The notes below the pieces were generated by a model. It had not been told where the DNA came from, searched no databases, and saw only the letters and a program-made list of their open reading frames with translations. 16,567 nucleotides of DNA, taken from Pseudomonadota bacterium. GTDB taxonomy: Bacteria > Pseudomonadota > Alphaproteobacteria > Rhizobiales > Xanthobacteraceae. Location of the stretch: the NCBI GenBank assembly GCA_023414975.1, contig JAEZMI010000344.1, positions 1 to 16,567 of the forward strand. Direction: 5' to 3'. The stretch's first letter is position 1. Every line of letters starts with the position of its first letter. Below are positions 1-7,614 of the stretch, in pieces. A program made the position numbers and the translations under genes.

Positions 1-222
1 GTGATGAACCTCTCGAACCTCAAGGTGAACCTTATCAATCCAGGCCCGATCCGCACGCGGATGCGGGCGAAGGCCTTCCCGAGCGAGGACCCGAATACGC
101 TCCCGGCGCCGGAAGAGGTGGCGCAGGCGATCCTCTCGCTCTGCCTGCCGAGCTTCGAGGCGACGGGGCAGCTCTACGATTTCCCCACGCGCAGCCTCAA
201 GGCGTTCCCGGTTCCGGCGTGA
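1..222 (+). CDS. Short-chain dehydrogenase/reductase, C-terminal part (5' truncated)
   Basis: The frame is open from the window edge to TGA at 220-222, so only the last 73 codons of a longer gene are visible. The stretch VNLINPGPIRTRMR is the PG motif that follows the YxxxK catalytic pair in SDR proteins. The next part, APEEVAQAILSLCLPSFEATGQLYDF, fits the C-terminal helix and closing strand of YciK-like SDRs. The Rossmann glycine motif and the catalytic Tyr/Lys lie outside the window, so activity and substrate cannot be judged. The GTG at position 1 is not necessarily a start codon. The 3' end overlaps the last 26 bp of the convergent EamA transporter gene. An NAD(P)-dependent cytoplasmic oxidoreductase is inferred from the family only. 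Confidence 0.8.
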   Translation: MMNLSNLKVNLINPGPIRTRMRAKAFPSEDPNTLPAPEEVAQAILSLCLPSFEATGQLYDFPTRSLKAFPVPA

Positions 223-1135
223 GGATGCGGCGGCGCGAGAAGATCGCCACCGAGACCACGACGCCGACGAGTTGCAGCATGCCGCCGACGGCCTCGGGGA
301 CGCTTGGCAGGCGCTGTTCATAGGCGAGGCCATAGCCGAGGGCGAACACGGTTTCGGCGACGATGAGCTGGGCCGACAGCGCCATGGGCAGGCGCTCGGA
401 GGCGACGACCCAGCCATAGGTGCCGAACCACGAGGTGATCGCGCCCATCATCAGCGCCCACAGGAAGAAGTGCTGCGTCGCGGGGCTGGCCAAGTCGAGC
501 ATGGCCGGGCCGCTGGAGACGAAGGGCAGCAGCAGGAAGGCCAGCAGCCCGCAGCCCACGCCCTGCACGCCGGTCCAGCGCAGCGCGTCCGGCGCATCGC
601 TCGCGCGCATGATCACGGCATTGGCCATGCCATAGGCGATCCACATGAGGAGCGCGACCACGGCCATCGCGACGCCGAGCAGCAGGTCCCCGACCGCGCC
701 GGCCGGCGCTTCCTGAAGACTGGCGATATTGACCACGCCGAGCCCCGCGGCGATGAGCCCCAGCGGCACGGCAAGCCGGCGCCAGGGCATGGAGCGCTCG
801 CGAAAATTCGCGGTGATCGCCAGCAGCACCGGAGCCGTTCCGGTGATGAGCGGCGGCAGCACCGCGCCCGCGAGCAGCACCGCGTAGGAAATGGCGAGGA
901 AGTAGCCGAAGGTGCCGATCGCCCCGAGCACCATGCCCATCAGCAGCATCCGCCGCGACATGCCCGTGGGCCGGAACTGCGGAATGGCCATCAGGCACGC
1001 GCTGACCACGCCGAAGATGAGGTAGCGGATCACGGAGATGTCGAGCGCGGTAAACGGCTCCACCGCGCGCGGTGCGATGAAGGCGAGGCCCCACAGCGCC
1101 CCGGTCATGAGGCCCGCCAGAAGTCCGATCAGCAT
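197..1135 (-). CDS. EamA/DMT-family transporter (probable metabolite exporter)
   Basis: A 312-residue, very hydrophobic protein with about ten predicted membrane helices in two halves, which is the usual length and duplicated layout of drug/metabolite transporters with EamA domains. The first helix begins at once (LLAGLMTGALWGLAFIAP). The stretch GTFGYFLAISYAVLLAGAVL is typical of the loop and helix end of the first repeat. The tail FSRRRI marks a cytoplasmic C-terminus. The family exports amino acids, small metabolites or drugs across the inner membrane; the substrate is not readable here. It is divergent from the Lrp/AsnC regulator at 1248, a common regulator-exporter arrangement suggesting amino-acid-responsive control (inference). 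Its last codons overlap the convergent SDR gene. The Shine-Dalgarno match before ATG 1135 is weak. Confidence 0.9.
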   Translation of the reverse strand: MLIGLLAGLMTGALWGLAFIAPRAVEPFTALDISVIRYLIFGVVSACLMAIPQFRPTGMSRRMLLMGMVLGAIGTFGYFLAISYAVLLAGAVLPPLITGTAPVLLAITANFRERSMPWRRLAVPLGLIAAGLGVVNIASLQEAPAGAVGDLLLGVAMAVVALLMWIAYGMANAVIMRASDAPDALRWTGVQGVGCGLLAFLLLPFVSSGPAMLDLASPATQHFFLWALMMGAITSWFGTYGWVVASERLPMALSAQLIVAETVFALGYGLAYEQRLPSVPEAVGGMLQLVGVVVSVAIFSRRRILTPEPGTP

Positions 1136-1247
1136 GGGGAAAGTTCCAGAATCGCGAGGCCATAAGCATCGCGGTAGTGACCGGCCTTTTCCAGCCCTCG
1201 ATCGTTGCTATCATCGCCTTCCAACCTCAGGATCGAAGGTCGCGGCG

Positions 1248-1712
1248 ATGAAACACCTTACATCCGAAGCTGCCGGCCTCGATCCCGTGGATGCCCGCCT
1301 CATCCGCGAGCTGGACCGCGACGCGCGCCAGCCGGTCAGCGCGCTCGCGCGGGCGGTCGGCATGTCCGGGCCGGCGGTGGCGGAGCGTCTGCGGCGGCTG
1401 GAGACGGCGGGGATACTGAAGGGCTTCAGCGCCGAGATCGAGCCGCGCGCGCTCGGCTACGCGCTGAGCGCTATGGTCCGCATCCGCCCGCTTCCCGGCA
1501 AACTGCATCTGGTGGAACGGCTGATAGACGCCTGCCCCCAGATCGTGGAATGCCACAAGATCACCGGCGACGACCCGTTCCTCGCCCGGATGGTGGTGCG
1601 CAGCGTGGAGGAGATGGACGGCGTTCTGGAAAGCCTGTGCGAGCACGCCGTGACCAGCACGTCCGTCATCAAGTCGCACGCCGTGCGCCGGCGCTTGCCG
1701 CCGCTGGACTGA
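1248..1712 (+). CDS. Lrp/AsnC-family transcriptional regulator
   Basis: A 154-residue protein with the standard Lrp layout. Residues about 10-60 form the winged helix-turn-helix (LDPVDARLIRELDRDARQP, then VGMSGPAVAERLRRLETAGI). Residues about 70-150 form the RAM/ligand-binding domain (VECHKITGDDPFLARMVV matches the conserved GxxD region). ATG 1248 was chosen because it gives the family's normal length and has GAAGG at 1235-1239 eight bases upstream; the same frame is open upstream to 1038 but that part has no family resemblance. Members bind DNA as dimers to octamers and respond to amino acids. The divergent EamA exporter is the obvious candidate target (inference). The gene converges on der with only 5 bp between the stop codons. 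Confidence 0.93.
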   Translation: MKHLTSEAAGLDPVDARLIRELDRDARQPVSALARAVGMSGPAVAERLRRLETAGILKGFSAEIEPRALGYALSAMVRIRPLPGKLHLVERLIDACPQIVECHKITGDDPFLARMVVRSVEEMDGVLESLCEHAVTSTSVIKSHAVRRRLPPLD

Positions 1713-1717
1713 AGCTC

Positions 1718-3079
1718 TCAGTCCTTCTCGGCGTAAGGGTTGTCCTTCTCGCGCAGCGTCAGCCGGATCGGCACGCCCGGCATGTCGAAGGTCGTGCGCA
1801 GATTGTTGACGAGGTAGCGCAGATAGCTTTCCGGCAGGGCGTCGGCGCGCGAGCAGAACAGCACGAAGCTCGGCGGGCGCGCCTTGGGCTGTGTCATGTA
1901 GCGCAGCTTGATGCGCCTGCCGGAAACCGCCGGCGGCGGATGATCGCTCGTCACGTCGCCCAGCCAGCGGTTGAGCGGGTTGGTGGCGACACGGCGGTTC
2001 CACACCTGGTGCGCCTGCTGGATGGCCCGGACCAGACGGTCGAGCCCCTCGCCGGTGATCCCCGAGACGAGCACGACGGGCGCGCCCTTCACCTGGGGCA
2101 GCCAGTGGTCGGCTTCCTCGCGCATCCGCGTGGCGAAACCGGGCTGGTCCTTCACGAGATCGGACTTCGAGAGCGCCAGCACGATGGCCCGCCCCTCGCG
2201 CTCGGCTAGGTCGGCGATGCGCAGGTCCTGCTCCTCGAAGGGATGGGTGGCGTCCATCAGCACCACCACCACCTCCGCGAAGCGGGCGGCACGCAGCCCG
2301 TCGGCAACGGAGAGCTTTTCCAGCTTGTCGTCGATGCGCGCGCGCTTGCGCATGCCCGCCGTATCGAACAGCCGCAGCGGCACGCCGTGGTGCTCGACAT
2401 CGACGGCGATCGAATCGCGGGTGATGCCGGCCTCGGGTCCCGTCAGCAGCCGATCCTCGCCGAGGAGCGCGTTGATGAGAGTCGACTTGCCCGCGTTGGG
2501 GCGGCCGAGGACGGCGACGCGGATGGGGCGCGCGGCGCGCTCCTCGTCGGACTCATTGTCCTGATCGTCCGCCTCATCGTCCTCATCGGTCACGACCACC
2601 GAGAGCGCGCGGACGAGGTCCGCCATGCCGTCGCCATGCTCGGCGGAGAGCTCAACCGGGTCGCCCAGCCCCAGCGAATAGGCCTCCAGCGACCCCGCCA
2701 GGGCGCCCTTCGCCTCGGCCTTGTTGGCCACGAGAATCGTGTGTTTGCCGGACTTTCGGGCGAGATCGGCGAAGGTGCGGTCGCTCGGCGTGAGGCCGGC
2801 CTTGGCGTCGATGAGGAACAGCAGCACATCGGCGTCGTCGATCGCCGCCTCGGTCTGCGCCCGCATCCGCCCTTCCAGCGTCTCCGCCTTGGCCTCCTCC
2901 AGTCCCGCCGTATCGATCACACGAAACGAAAGATGCCCCAGCCGCCCATCCCCCTCCCGCCGGTCGCGGGTGACGCCGGGGCGGTCGTCGACCAGCGCGA
3001 GGCGCTTTCCGACCAACCTGTTGAAAAGCGTCGACTTTCCGACGTTGGGCCGGCCGATGATGGCAACGGTGAGGGTCAT
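1718..3079 (-). CDS. der: Ribosome-assembly GTPase Der (EngA)
   Basis: A 453-residue tandem GTPase of normal family length, essential in most bacteria for 50S subunit maturation. G domain 1 has GRPNVGKS (9-16), DTAG (56-59) and NKAE (119-122). An acidic linker (about 164-181, rich in D and E) leads to G domain 2 with GRPNAGKS (192-199) and DTAG (239-242). Its G4 motif reads SKSD (304-307) where NKxD is usual. The C-terminal part from about 350 is the KH-like domain (SGRRIKLRYMTQ, then FVLFCS). It is the last gene of a minus-strand block with the lipoprotein (21 bp upstream) and the TPR membrane protein, an order seen in related bacteria. The unusual second G4 is consistent with relaxed base specificity, but both P-loops are intact, so the gene should be functional. 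Confidence 0.97.
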   Translation of the reverse strand: MTLTVAIIGRPNVGKSTLFNRLVGKRLALVDDRPGVTRDRREGDGRLGHLSFRVIDTAGLEEAKAETLEGRMRAQTEAAIDDADVLLFLIDAKAGLTPSDRTFADLARKSGKHTILVANKAEAKGALAGSLEAYSLGLGDPVELSAEHGDGMADLVRALSVVVTDEDDEADDQDNESDEERAARPIRVAVLGRPNAGKSTLINALLGEDRLLTGPEAGITRDSIAVDVEHHGVPLRLFDTAGMRKRARIDDKLEKLSVADGLRAARFAEVVVVLMDATHPFEEQDLRIADLAEREGRAIVLALSKSDLVKDQPGFATRMREEADHWLPQVKGAPVVLVSGITGEGLDRLVRAIQQAHQVWNRRVATNPLNRWLGDVTSDHPPPAVSGRRIKLRYMTQPKARPPSFVLFCSRADALPESYLRYLVNNLRTTFDMPGVPIRLTLREKDNPYAEKD

Positions 3080-3100
3080 GAGACGGCGCCTTTGCGCGCG

Positions 3101-3367
3101 CTATTGCGCCGGGGTGGCGGCTTCAGGCGCCGGTGCGGGCATGTCGTATTTGGCCGAATTGGCCGGCTGCGGCGGCGGCGCGTTGTAATCCACGCCCGGC
3201 ACACCCTCCGGAAACACCGGCGTACGGGCGCCCGGCAGCACTTTTTCCTTCTCGGCGAAGGGGTTCATCTTGTCGAGCGTCTCGCAGCCGGCCACGGCCA
3301 GAGCCAAGCCGAGCACTGGCAGAAGGGAGAGGGCACGGCGCAGTCGCGGCGTGGCAAGCTTCATCAT
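3101..3367 (-). CDS. Small lipoprotein between TPR protein and der
   Basis: An 88-residue protein with a classic lipoprotein signal: a basic start (MMKLATPRLRRA), a hydrophobic core (LSLLPVLGLALAVAG) and lipobox AVAGC with the lipidated cysteine at about residue 28. The mature part has CETLDKMNPFAEKEKVLPG, then RTPVFPEGVPGVDYN, and ends in a Pro/Ala-rich low-complexity tail. The NPF...EK.LPG...PVF segment resembles the short region after the lipid anchor in alphaproteobacterial BamB-like proteins that often sit beside der. No beta-propeller follows, so this is not a BamB protein. It lies 10 bp after the TPR gene and 21 bp before der and is probably co-transcribed. A periplasm-facing anchored protein is likely; its role is unknown. 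Confidence 0.85.
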   Translation of the reverse strand: MMKLATPRLRRALSLLPVLGLALAVAGCETLDKMNPFAEKEKVLPGARTPVFPEGVPGVDYNAPPPQPANSAKYDMPAPAPEAATPAQ

Positions 3368-3377
3368 CGGCTTCTCC

Positions 3378-4103
3378 TCACTGGACGGCAGGCGCGGTCG
3401 CCGGAGCTACCCCGCCGGCATCGGCGGGCGCGGGGGCTGCGGCGGGCGCTGGAGCCGGCGCCTGGGTGCTCGCCAGCGTCCGCATGAGTTCGGCACGGCG
3501 GCGCAGACCCGGCGGGCTCTGTCCATCGTTCAGGATCGCGGCAAAGGTATCGGTCGCGGCCTTGTACTCACCGGCCTTGTACTGAGCGAGCCCGATCAGC
3601 TCCCGCGCGGAATGGCGAAAGGCACCGTCCGGCGTGTCCAAGGGCTTGACGCGGCTTTCGATTTCGCTGAGCGGCGCGGTGTCGACGAGCAGCATTGCCG
3701 CCCGTATCTGCGCCACGTCCTGCATGAGCCGACCGACATTGGCATCGGCCGCCAGCGCGTCGAACTCGGCGACGGCGGCCTTGGAGTCGGTCTTTGAAAG
3801 CTCGATCGCGGAGCGGAAGCGGGCGAGGGTGCGGTACCCTGACGGTGCGTCCTTCTCCAGCTCGGCAAACGCCGTCTCGGCTTCGGCCGTCTTGCCCTGC
3901 CCCGCCAGTTGCAGCGCCGCCTCGAAGCGCGCGCCCGCTTGCTGCGCCTTCTGCAACTGCCACCACTCGTAACCGCGCCAGCCCGCCACCACGAGGACGA
4001 TCAGCACGGCAAGGCCGATAAAATAGGCGCCGTAGCGGCTCCAGAGCCGGGAAAAGCGTTCGCGACGCAGATCCTCGTCGATCTCGTGGAAAATGTCGGC
4101 CAT
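3378..4103 (-). CDS. YfgM-like tetratricopeptide membrane protein
   Basis: A 241-residue protein. A charged cytoplasmic start (MADIFHEIDEDLRRERFSRL) is followed by one membrane helix at about 26-46 (YFIGLAVLIVLVVAGWRGYE) and then a periplasmic region of alpha-helical TPR-like repeats (QQAGARFEAALQLAGQGK, ALARF-type helices, and AQYKAGEYKAATDTFAAIL). The tail from about 213 is Ala/Pro-rich low complexity. This matches the YfgM/DUF2133-type family, which in enterobacteria is an ancillary SecYEG/PpiD-associated protein and lies near bamB and der. It probably heads the unit with the lipoprotein (10-bp gap) and der. The 157 bp upstream of it, before panB, would hold its promoter. No strong Shine-Dalgarno precedes ATG 4103, but the N-terminus fits the family well. 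Confidence 0.88.
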   Translation of the reverse strand: MADIFHEIDEDLRRERFSRLWSRYGAYFIGLAVLIVLVVAGWRGYEWWQLQKAQQAGARFEAALQLAGQGKTAEAETAFAELEKDAPSGYRTLARFRSAIELSKTDSKAAVAEFDALAADANVGRLMQDVAQIRAAMLLVDTAPLSEIESRVKPLDTPDGAFRHSARELIGLAQYKAGEYKAATDTFAAILNDGQSPPGLRRRAELMRTLASTQAPAPAPAAAPAPADAGGVAPATAPAVQ

Positions 4104-4260
4104 GTCGTGTCCGTGGGCAGGTCGTCAAAAAGGCACCGGCGGCGGCAGGAGCCGCGAACCGAACCGGCGAAAGGCCGCGTAAACTAGCGATGCGGCTTCA
4201 ACAAGGCAAATCGGCGCGCGGTGCCAAGGTAAAGCGGATCAGCCACGTTGACCGGCGCCA

Positions 4261-5082
4261 TCAAGACTTCTTGGGCGCATAAACATGCTCAGGCCCAGGG
4301 AAACTGCGGGCGCGCACCTCGCTCGCATAGGACTCCACGGCCGCGCCGATCGCCGGACCGATCTCGGCGAACTTCTTCACGAAGCGCGGCACACGGTCGG
4401 ACAGGCCGAGCATGTCCTCCAGAACGAGGATCTGTCCGTCGCACGCCGCCGAGCCGCCGATACCGATGGTGGGCGGGGCGACTTCCTGCGTGATCTGACG
4501 GGCCAGGGGCTCAGATATCGCTTCGAGCACGATCGAGAAGGCGCCGGCGTCGGCAATGGAGCGCGCATCGTCCAGGATGAGCGCGGCGCTCGCCTCATCG
4601 CGGCCCAGCGCCTTGAAGGAACCGAGCGTGTTGATGGCCTGCGGCGTGAGCCCGACATGTCCCATGACAGGAACGCCGCGATCGGCGAGGAAACGCACCG
4701 TTTCCGCCATCCGTCGGCCGCCTTCCAGCTTCACCGCGCCGGCACCGGTTTCCTTGAGCACGCGCGCGGCGGTCGCGAAGGCCTGCTGCGGCGAGCCTTC
4801 ATAGGAGCCGAAAGGCAGGTCGACGACGACGAGGGCCCGCGAGGAGCCCCGCATCACCGCCTGCCCCTGCAGGATCATCATCTCAACCGTCACCGGCACC
4901 GTCGTTTCCATGCCGTGCATCACCATGCCAAGCGAATCGCCCACCAGCATGAAGTCAACATGTGGATCGATTAGCCGCGCGGTGTGGGCATGATAGGCGG
5001 TGAGGGAAACGATGGGCTCGCCGCCCTTCTTGGCGCGGATATCCGGGGCGGTAAGGCGGCGAGCGGCGGACTGGACCGACAT
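4261..5082 (-). CDS. panB: 3-methyl-2-oxobutanoate hydroxymethyltransferase (PanB)
   Basis: First committed step of pantothenate/CoA biosynthesis: it transfers a hydroxymethyl group from 5,10-methylene-THF to 2-oxoisovalerate, giving ketopantoate. The 273-residue length is normal. Visible family motifs are VGDSLGMVMHG (metal ligand Asp49), VVDLPFGSY (Asp88), VKLEGG (Glu120), GHVGLTPQ (141-148) and the catalytic Glu187 in VLEAIS. ATG 5082 was chosen because the protein then begins in the family way and AGAGGA lies about 9 bases upstream; the open frame extends to 5391 but that part is the antisense shadow of the NnrU-family gene. It starts 35 bp after that gene's stop, so the two may be co-transcribed. 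panC is not in the window. Confidence 0.97.
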   Translation of the reverse strand: MSVQSAARRLTAPDIRAKKGGEPIVSLTAYHAHTARLIDPHVDFMLVGDSLGMVMHGMETTVPVTVEMMILQGQAVMRGSSRALVVVDLPFGSYEGSPQQAFATAARVLKETGAGAVKLEGGRRMAETVRFLADRGVPVMGHVGLTPQAINTLGSFKALGRDEASAALILDDARSIADAGAFSIVLEAISEPLARQITQEVAPPTIGIGGSAACDGQILVLEDMLGLSDRVPRFVKKFAEIGPAIGAAVESYASEVRARSFPGPEHVYAPKKS

Positions 5083-5117
5083 ATCGGGGCGATTCCTCTT
5101 ATTTTTGTAGGGCTTTA

Positions 5118-5687
5118 TCAGCCCATTACCGGCACCCCGATGATGTAGGGGTGGAGGCCGAAGGCAAGCACGGCATAAAGCACGACACCGCCGAGGATCG
5201 CAACGAGGTCTCCGCCCCAGCCGGCCGGAGCCGCCGGGAGGGGGCGTCGGCTGCGCTTGGCCATGATCCGCAGCACCACGGCCCAGGCGAGGATCACCAC
5301 CGCGAGCGTGACGGTCGCCGCGTCGCCGTTGGAGATGAGATGGGCGAGCGCCCAGGTCTTTATCGCCACGAGGAACGGGAACTTCAGCCACGCTTTGATG
5401 TGGCTCGGCACCAGCGCCGCCACGGCGGCGATGCAGGCGAACAGCATGAGCAAAAGTGCGAGATGGCGCAGGCCCACGGGCGGGTCATACAGCTGCGCCG
5501 GCCCTTCGGCGCGCCACTGGCCGAAACCATAGGCCATCATCAGCACGGCGGCGGCGGCAAGGATGCCGTGCAACAGACGGTAGGTGGTTGCACCCAACAT
5601 CTCACCGGCGGTGGCCGTCATCTTCCGGCGTGCGGAGATCAGGTGGATCGCGACGAAAAGGGCAAGGCCGGCGAGCATGAGGATCAT
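5118..5687 (-). CDS. NnrU-family membrane protein
   Basis: A 189-residue integral membrane protein with about six hydrophobic segments and conserved-looking membrane histidines (FVAIHLISARR, YRLLHGILAAAA, LRHLALLLML, WALAHLISNGD). Length and these motifs match the NnrU family. NnrU was named in denitrifiers, where it is needed for nitric-oxide-related respiration, and it is related to NnrU/isoprenoid-enzyme membrane domains such as 15-cis-zeta-carotene isomerase. No nitrite, nitric oxide or nitrous oxide reductase genes are nearby, so a denitrification role is not supported by context. It is followed by panB after 35 bp. GGAG lies a few bases upstream of ATG 5687. It diverges from the L,D-transpeptidase gene across a 177-bp region. 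Confidence 0.88.
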   Translation of the reverse strand: MILMLAGLALFVAIHLISARRKMTATAGEMLGATTYRLLHGILAAAAVLMMAYGFGQWRAEGPAQLYDPPVGLRHLALLLMLFACIAAVAALVPSHIKAWLKFPFLVAIKTWALAHLISNGDAATVTLAVVILAWAVVLRIMAKRSRRPLPAAPAGWGGDLVAILGGVVLYAVLAFGLHPYIIGVPVMG

Positions 5688-5807
5688 GGGGCGCTCCGAG
5701 GCTGAAAGGCGCCGGAAGTTAGATCGCTTCCAGAACAGACGCCATCCGACTAAGCGCCACGCCCAGCCGCGCTCTGTATCTCTCGATAAACCATATTTCG
5801 GTACCGG

Positions 5808-5823
5808 GCTCCCCCAAGGGAGC
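5808..5823 (+). promoter_or_regulatory. Short stem-loop in the leader of the L,D-transpeptidase gene
   Basis: GCTCCC (5808-5813) and GGGAGC (5818-5823) form a perfect 6-bp stem around a CCAA loop, 41 bases before ATG 5865. It lies in the 177-bp divergent region between the NnrU-family and transpeptidase genes and would be in the mRNA leader if transcription starts upstream. No function can be assigned; a stem this short may be chance in GC-rich DNA. Confidence 0.3.
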
Positions 5824-5864
5824 GCACCGTGTCACACTCTCTCTTCACGTGGGAGAAGCCTGTG

Positions 5865-6362
5865 ATGCGCGTCCATCCTGCCTTGCTGGCGTTGCTGCTC
5901 GGCGCCGCCGTGCCTGCACATGCCGCCGGACAGGACCAGCCGCGAAAAGCGACGGTTGTCGCTCTCGCGCCGGCAAGCGAACTCATGCCCCCGAACGCGC
6001 CCCGCGCGGTGAAGGCGCATATCGATATCTCGGCGCAGACCATGGAAGTCTGGGTCGACGGCTGGCGACGCTACACTTGGCCCATTTCCTCCGCCCGAAA
6101 GGGCTATCGGACACCGACTGGCGCGTTTCAGCCCTACCGGATGCACCGGCGTTACTTTTCCCGCAAATACGACAACGCGCCCATGCCCTACGCTATCTTC
6201 TTCGATGGCGGCTATGCCATTCACGGCACCAGCGACCTGCGCCGACTGGGACGCCCCGCCTCCCATGGCTGCGTGCGGCTGCACCCGCAGAATGCCGCGA
6301 CTTTCTTCGCCCTTGTCAGCAAGGTCGGGCGGGTTAATACGAATATCGTCATCACACGCTGA
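5865..6362 (+). CDS. Secreted L,D-transpeptidase (YkuD domain)
   Basis: A 165-residue exported cell-wall enzyme. A signal peptide is clear at residues 1-20 (LLALLLGAAVPAHA, with probable cleavage after AHA). The YkuD domain runs from about 50 to 163. Its catalytic signature is His120 in YAIHGT and SHGCVRL at 133-139 with nucleophile Cys136. Such enzymes form 3-3 peptidoglycan cross-links or attach outer-membrane proteins to peptidoglycan; there is no LysM or other binding domain here. ATG 5865 is preferred over GTG 5829 because it starts the signal peptide directly and has GGGAGAAG (5851-5858) six bases upstream. The downstream diguanylate cyclase begins 72 bp later and may or may not share the transcript. 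Confidence 0.93.
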   Translation: MRVHPALLALLLGAAVPAHAAGQDQPRKATVVALAPASELMPPNAPRAVKAHIDISAQTMEVWVDGWRRYTWPISSARKGYRTPTGAFQPYRMHRRYFSRKYDNAPMPYAIFFDGGYAIHGTSDLRRLGRPASHGCVRLHPQNAATFFALVSKVGRVNTNIVITR

Positions 6363-6434
6363 TTGGACCATAAGAGAATCAGCTCGCTGCCGCAGGGCGC
6401 GACCGCGACGGATTAGAGGCGCCGACCCTCAGCG

Positions 6435-7568
6435 ATGCTACTGGATTATGTAACGCTGCTGGCGGCCGTGGGAATTTCCGCCGCCTGCCTCTCTCTGGTG
6501 CTCTTCATCGGCTGGCTCATGGGGCCGAAGGACACCTTCGTGCTCAACTCCGCGCTGGGCGGGGCCGTCTGCGGGCTGGGGCTCTTGGCGTACGGGTTCT
6601 ATGTGGCCGCGCCCTATGTGCCGATTGCCGTCGCGGCGTTCGCCGTCATCCTGACCGGACTGTCCATACTCGTCGGGGCGGGACATCGCTTCCGCACGGG
6701 GCAGTCGTCGCGACGGCTGGTCATCGTCACAGCGGTGACGGCCAATCTCCTGGCCCTGCCGGGCCTCATCATGGGCTATAACGGCATTGGCTTCGTGCCG
6801 GTCAATCTTGCCGCGGCGACCCTGCTGTTTCTGGTCGCGGCGCAATACTGGCCGGTCCGACACATGGCTCCCGCCGCGATCCGAGGCCTGTGCGCACTCT
6901 ACGGGATTATCGGCGCGTCCTTCGCCTTGTGCGCGATCATGCTCGTCATCGATGGGCGGCTGACCCTCGAAGGCGCGCCGTCGGGGTGGGCGGAAGACCT
7001 TTCGCTGCTGGTCATGGTCGCCTGCGTGCCCGGCATCGGCGCCATAACGCTCACGCTCAACCAGTCTCGCCTTGCGGCCAAACTGCACAGGGCGGCTATG
7101 ACGGACTCTCTCACCGGCCTGATGAACCGTCGAGCCCTGTTTGACGCGTGCTCCGCGGTTCCGTTCGCGGCTGGAAGAGCCGTCATCGTGTTCGACATCG
7201 ACCACTTCAAGAGCATTAACGACACACACGGCCACGCATTCGGCGACGCCGTCATCACGCTCTTCGCCGATGCAATCAAACGGCATGCTCCGAAGGACGC
7301 GCTGATTGCTCGGCATGGTGGCGAAGAGTTCGCACTGGTCCTTCCGGCCGGCTCGGCGAATGACGCGTTCAAGCTTGCCGAGGAGGTCTGTGCGACCTTT
7401 GCGCGGGACGCCTCGAACCTCGGTGTGCCGGGCTTCACCTCCAGCGCCAGCGCGGGAATTGCCCGCGGAGCGCGACGCGGAATGACCTTCGAGCAGGCCC
7501 TCAATGAGGCGGACAAGGCGCTCTATATCGCCAAGCGCGGAGGGCGCAATCGGGTGATATCGGCCTGA
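6435..7568 (+). CDS. Membrane-anchored diguanylate cyclase (GGDEF)
   Basis: A 377-residue protein. Residues 1-about 205 hold roughly six membrane helices, with no recognisable named sensor domain. A short linker (LNQSRLAAKLHRAAMTD) leads into a GGDEF domain at about 218-376. Synthesis of cyclic di-GMP from two GTP is expected: DSLTGLMNRRAL (224-235), metal-binding FDIDHFKSIND (253-263), and active-site GGEEF (295-299) are intact, and the end ADKALYIAKRGGRNRV is typical. The allosteric inhibition site, RxxD five residues before GGEEF, is replaced by PKDA (286-289), so product feedback through a classical I-site is not expected. It converges on prfC. The Shine-Dalgarno before ATG 6435 is poor. 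Confidence 0.94.
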   Translation: MLLDYVTLLAAVGISAACLSLVLFIGWLMGPKDTFVLNSALGGAVCGLGLLAYGFYVAAPYVPIAVAAFAVILTGLSILVGAGHRFRTGQSSRRLVIVTAVTANLLALPGLIMGYNGIGFVPVNLAAATLLFLVAAQYWPVRHMAPAAIRGLCALYGIIGASFALCAIMLVIDGRLTLEGAPSGWAEDLSLLVMVACVPGIGAITLTLNQSRLAAKLHRAAMTDSLTGLMNRRALFDACSAVPFAAGRAVIVFDIDHFKSINDTHGHAFGDAVITLFADAIKRHAPKDALIARHGGEEFALVLPAGSANDAFKLAEEVCATFARDASNLGVPGFTSSASAGIARGARRGMTFEQALNEADKALYIAKRGGRNRVISA

Positions 7569-7574
7569 CCGCAC

Positions 7575-7603
7575 CGTCCTGGTCGCGCCGTCCAGACCGG
7601 ACG
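7575..7603. terminator. Possible bidirectional terminator between GGDEF gene and prfC
   Basis: The 46-bp gap between two converging genes holds an inverted repeat: CGTCC (7575-7579) plus GGTC (7581-7584) pairs with GACC (7595-7598) plus GGACG (7599-7603), with one bulged T and a 10-base loop. There is no T-run on either side, so intrinsic termination is uncertain; position is the main support. Confidence 0.35.
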
Positions 7604-7614
7604 AAGAAGACCGC

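Noticed and set aside
4174..4196. GCCGC/GCGGC inverted repeat downstream of panB as a terminator
   Set aside because: Only a 5-bp stem with a 13-base loop and a weak CTTT tail on the minus strand; too poor to list as a feature in GC-rich DNA.
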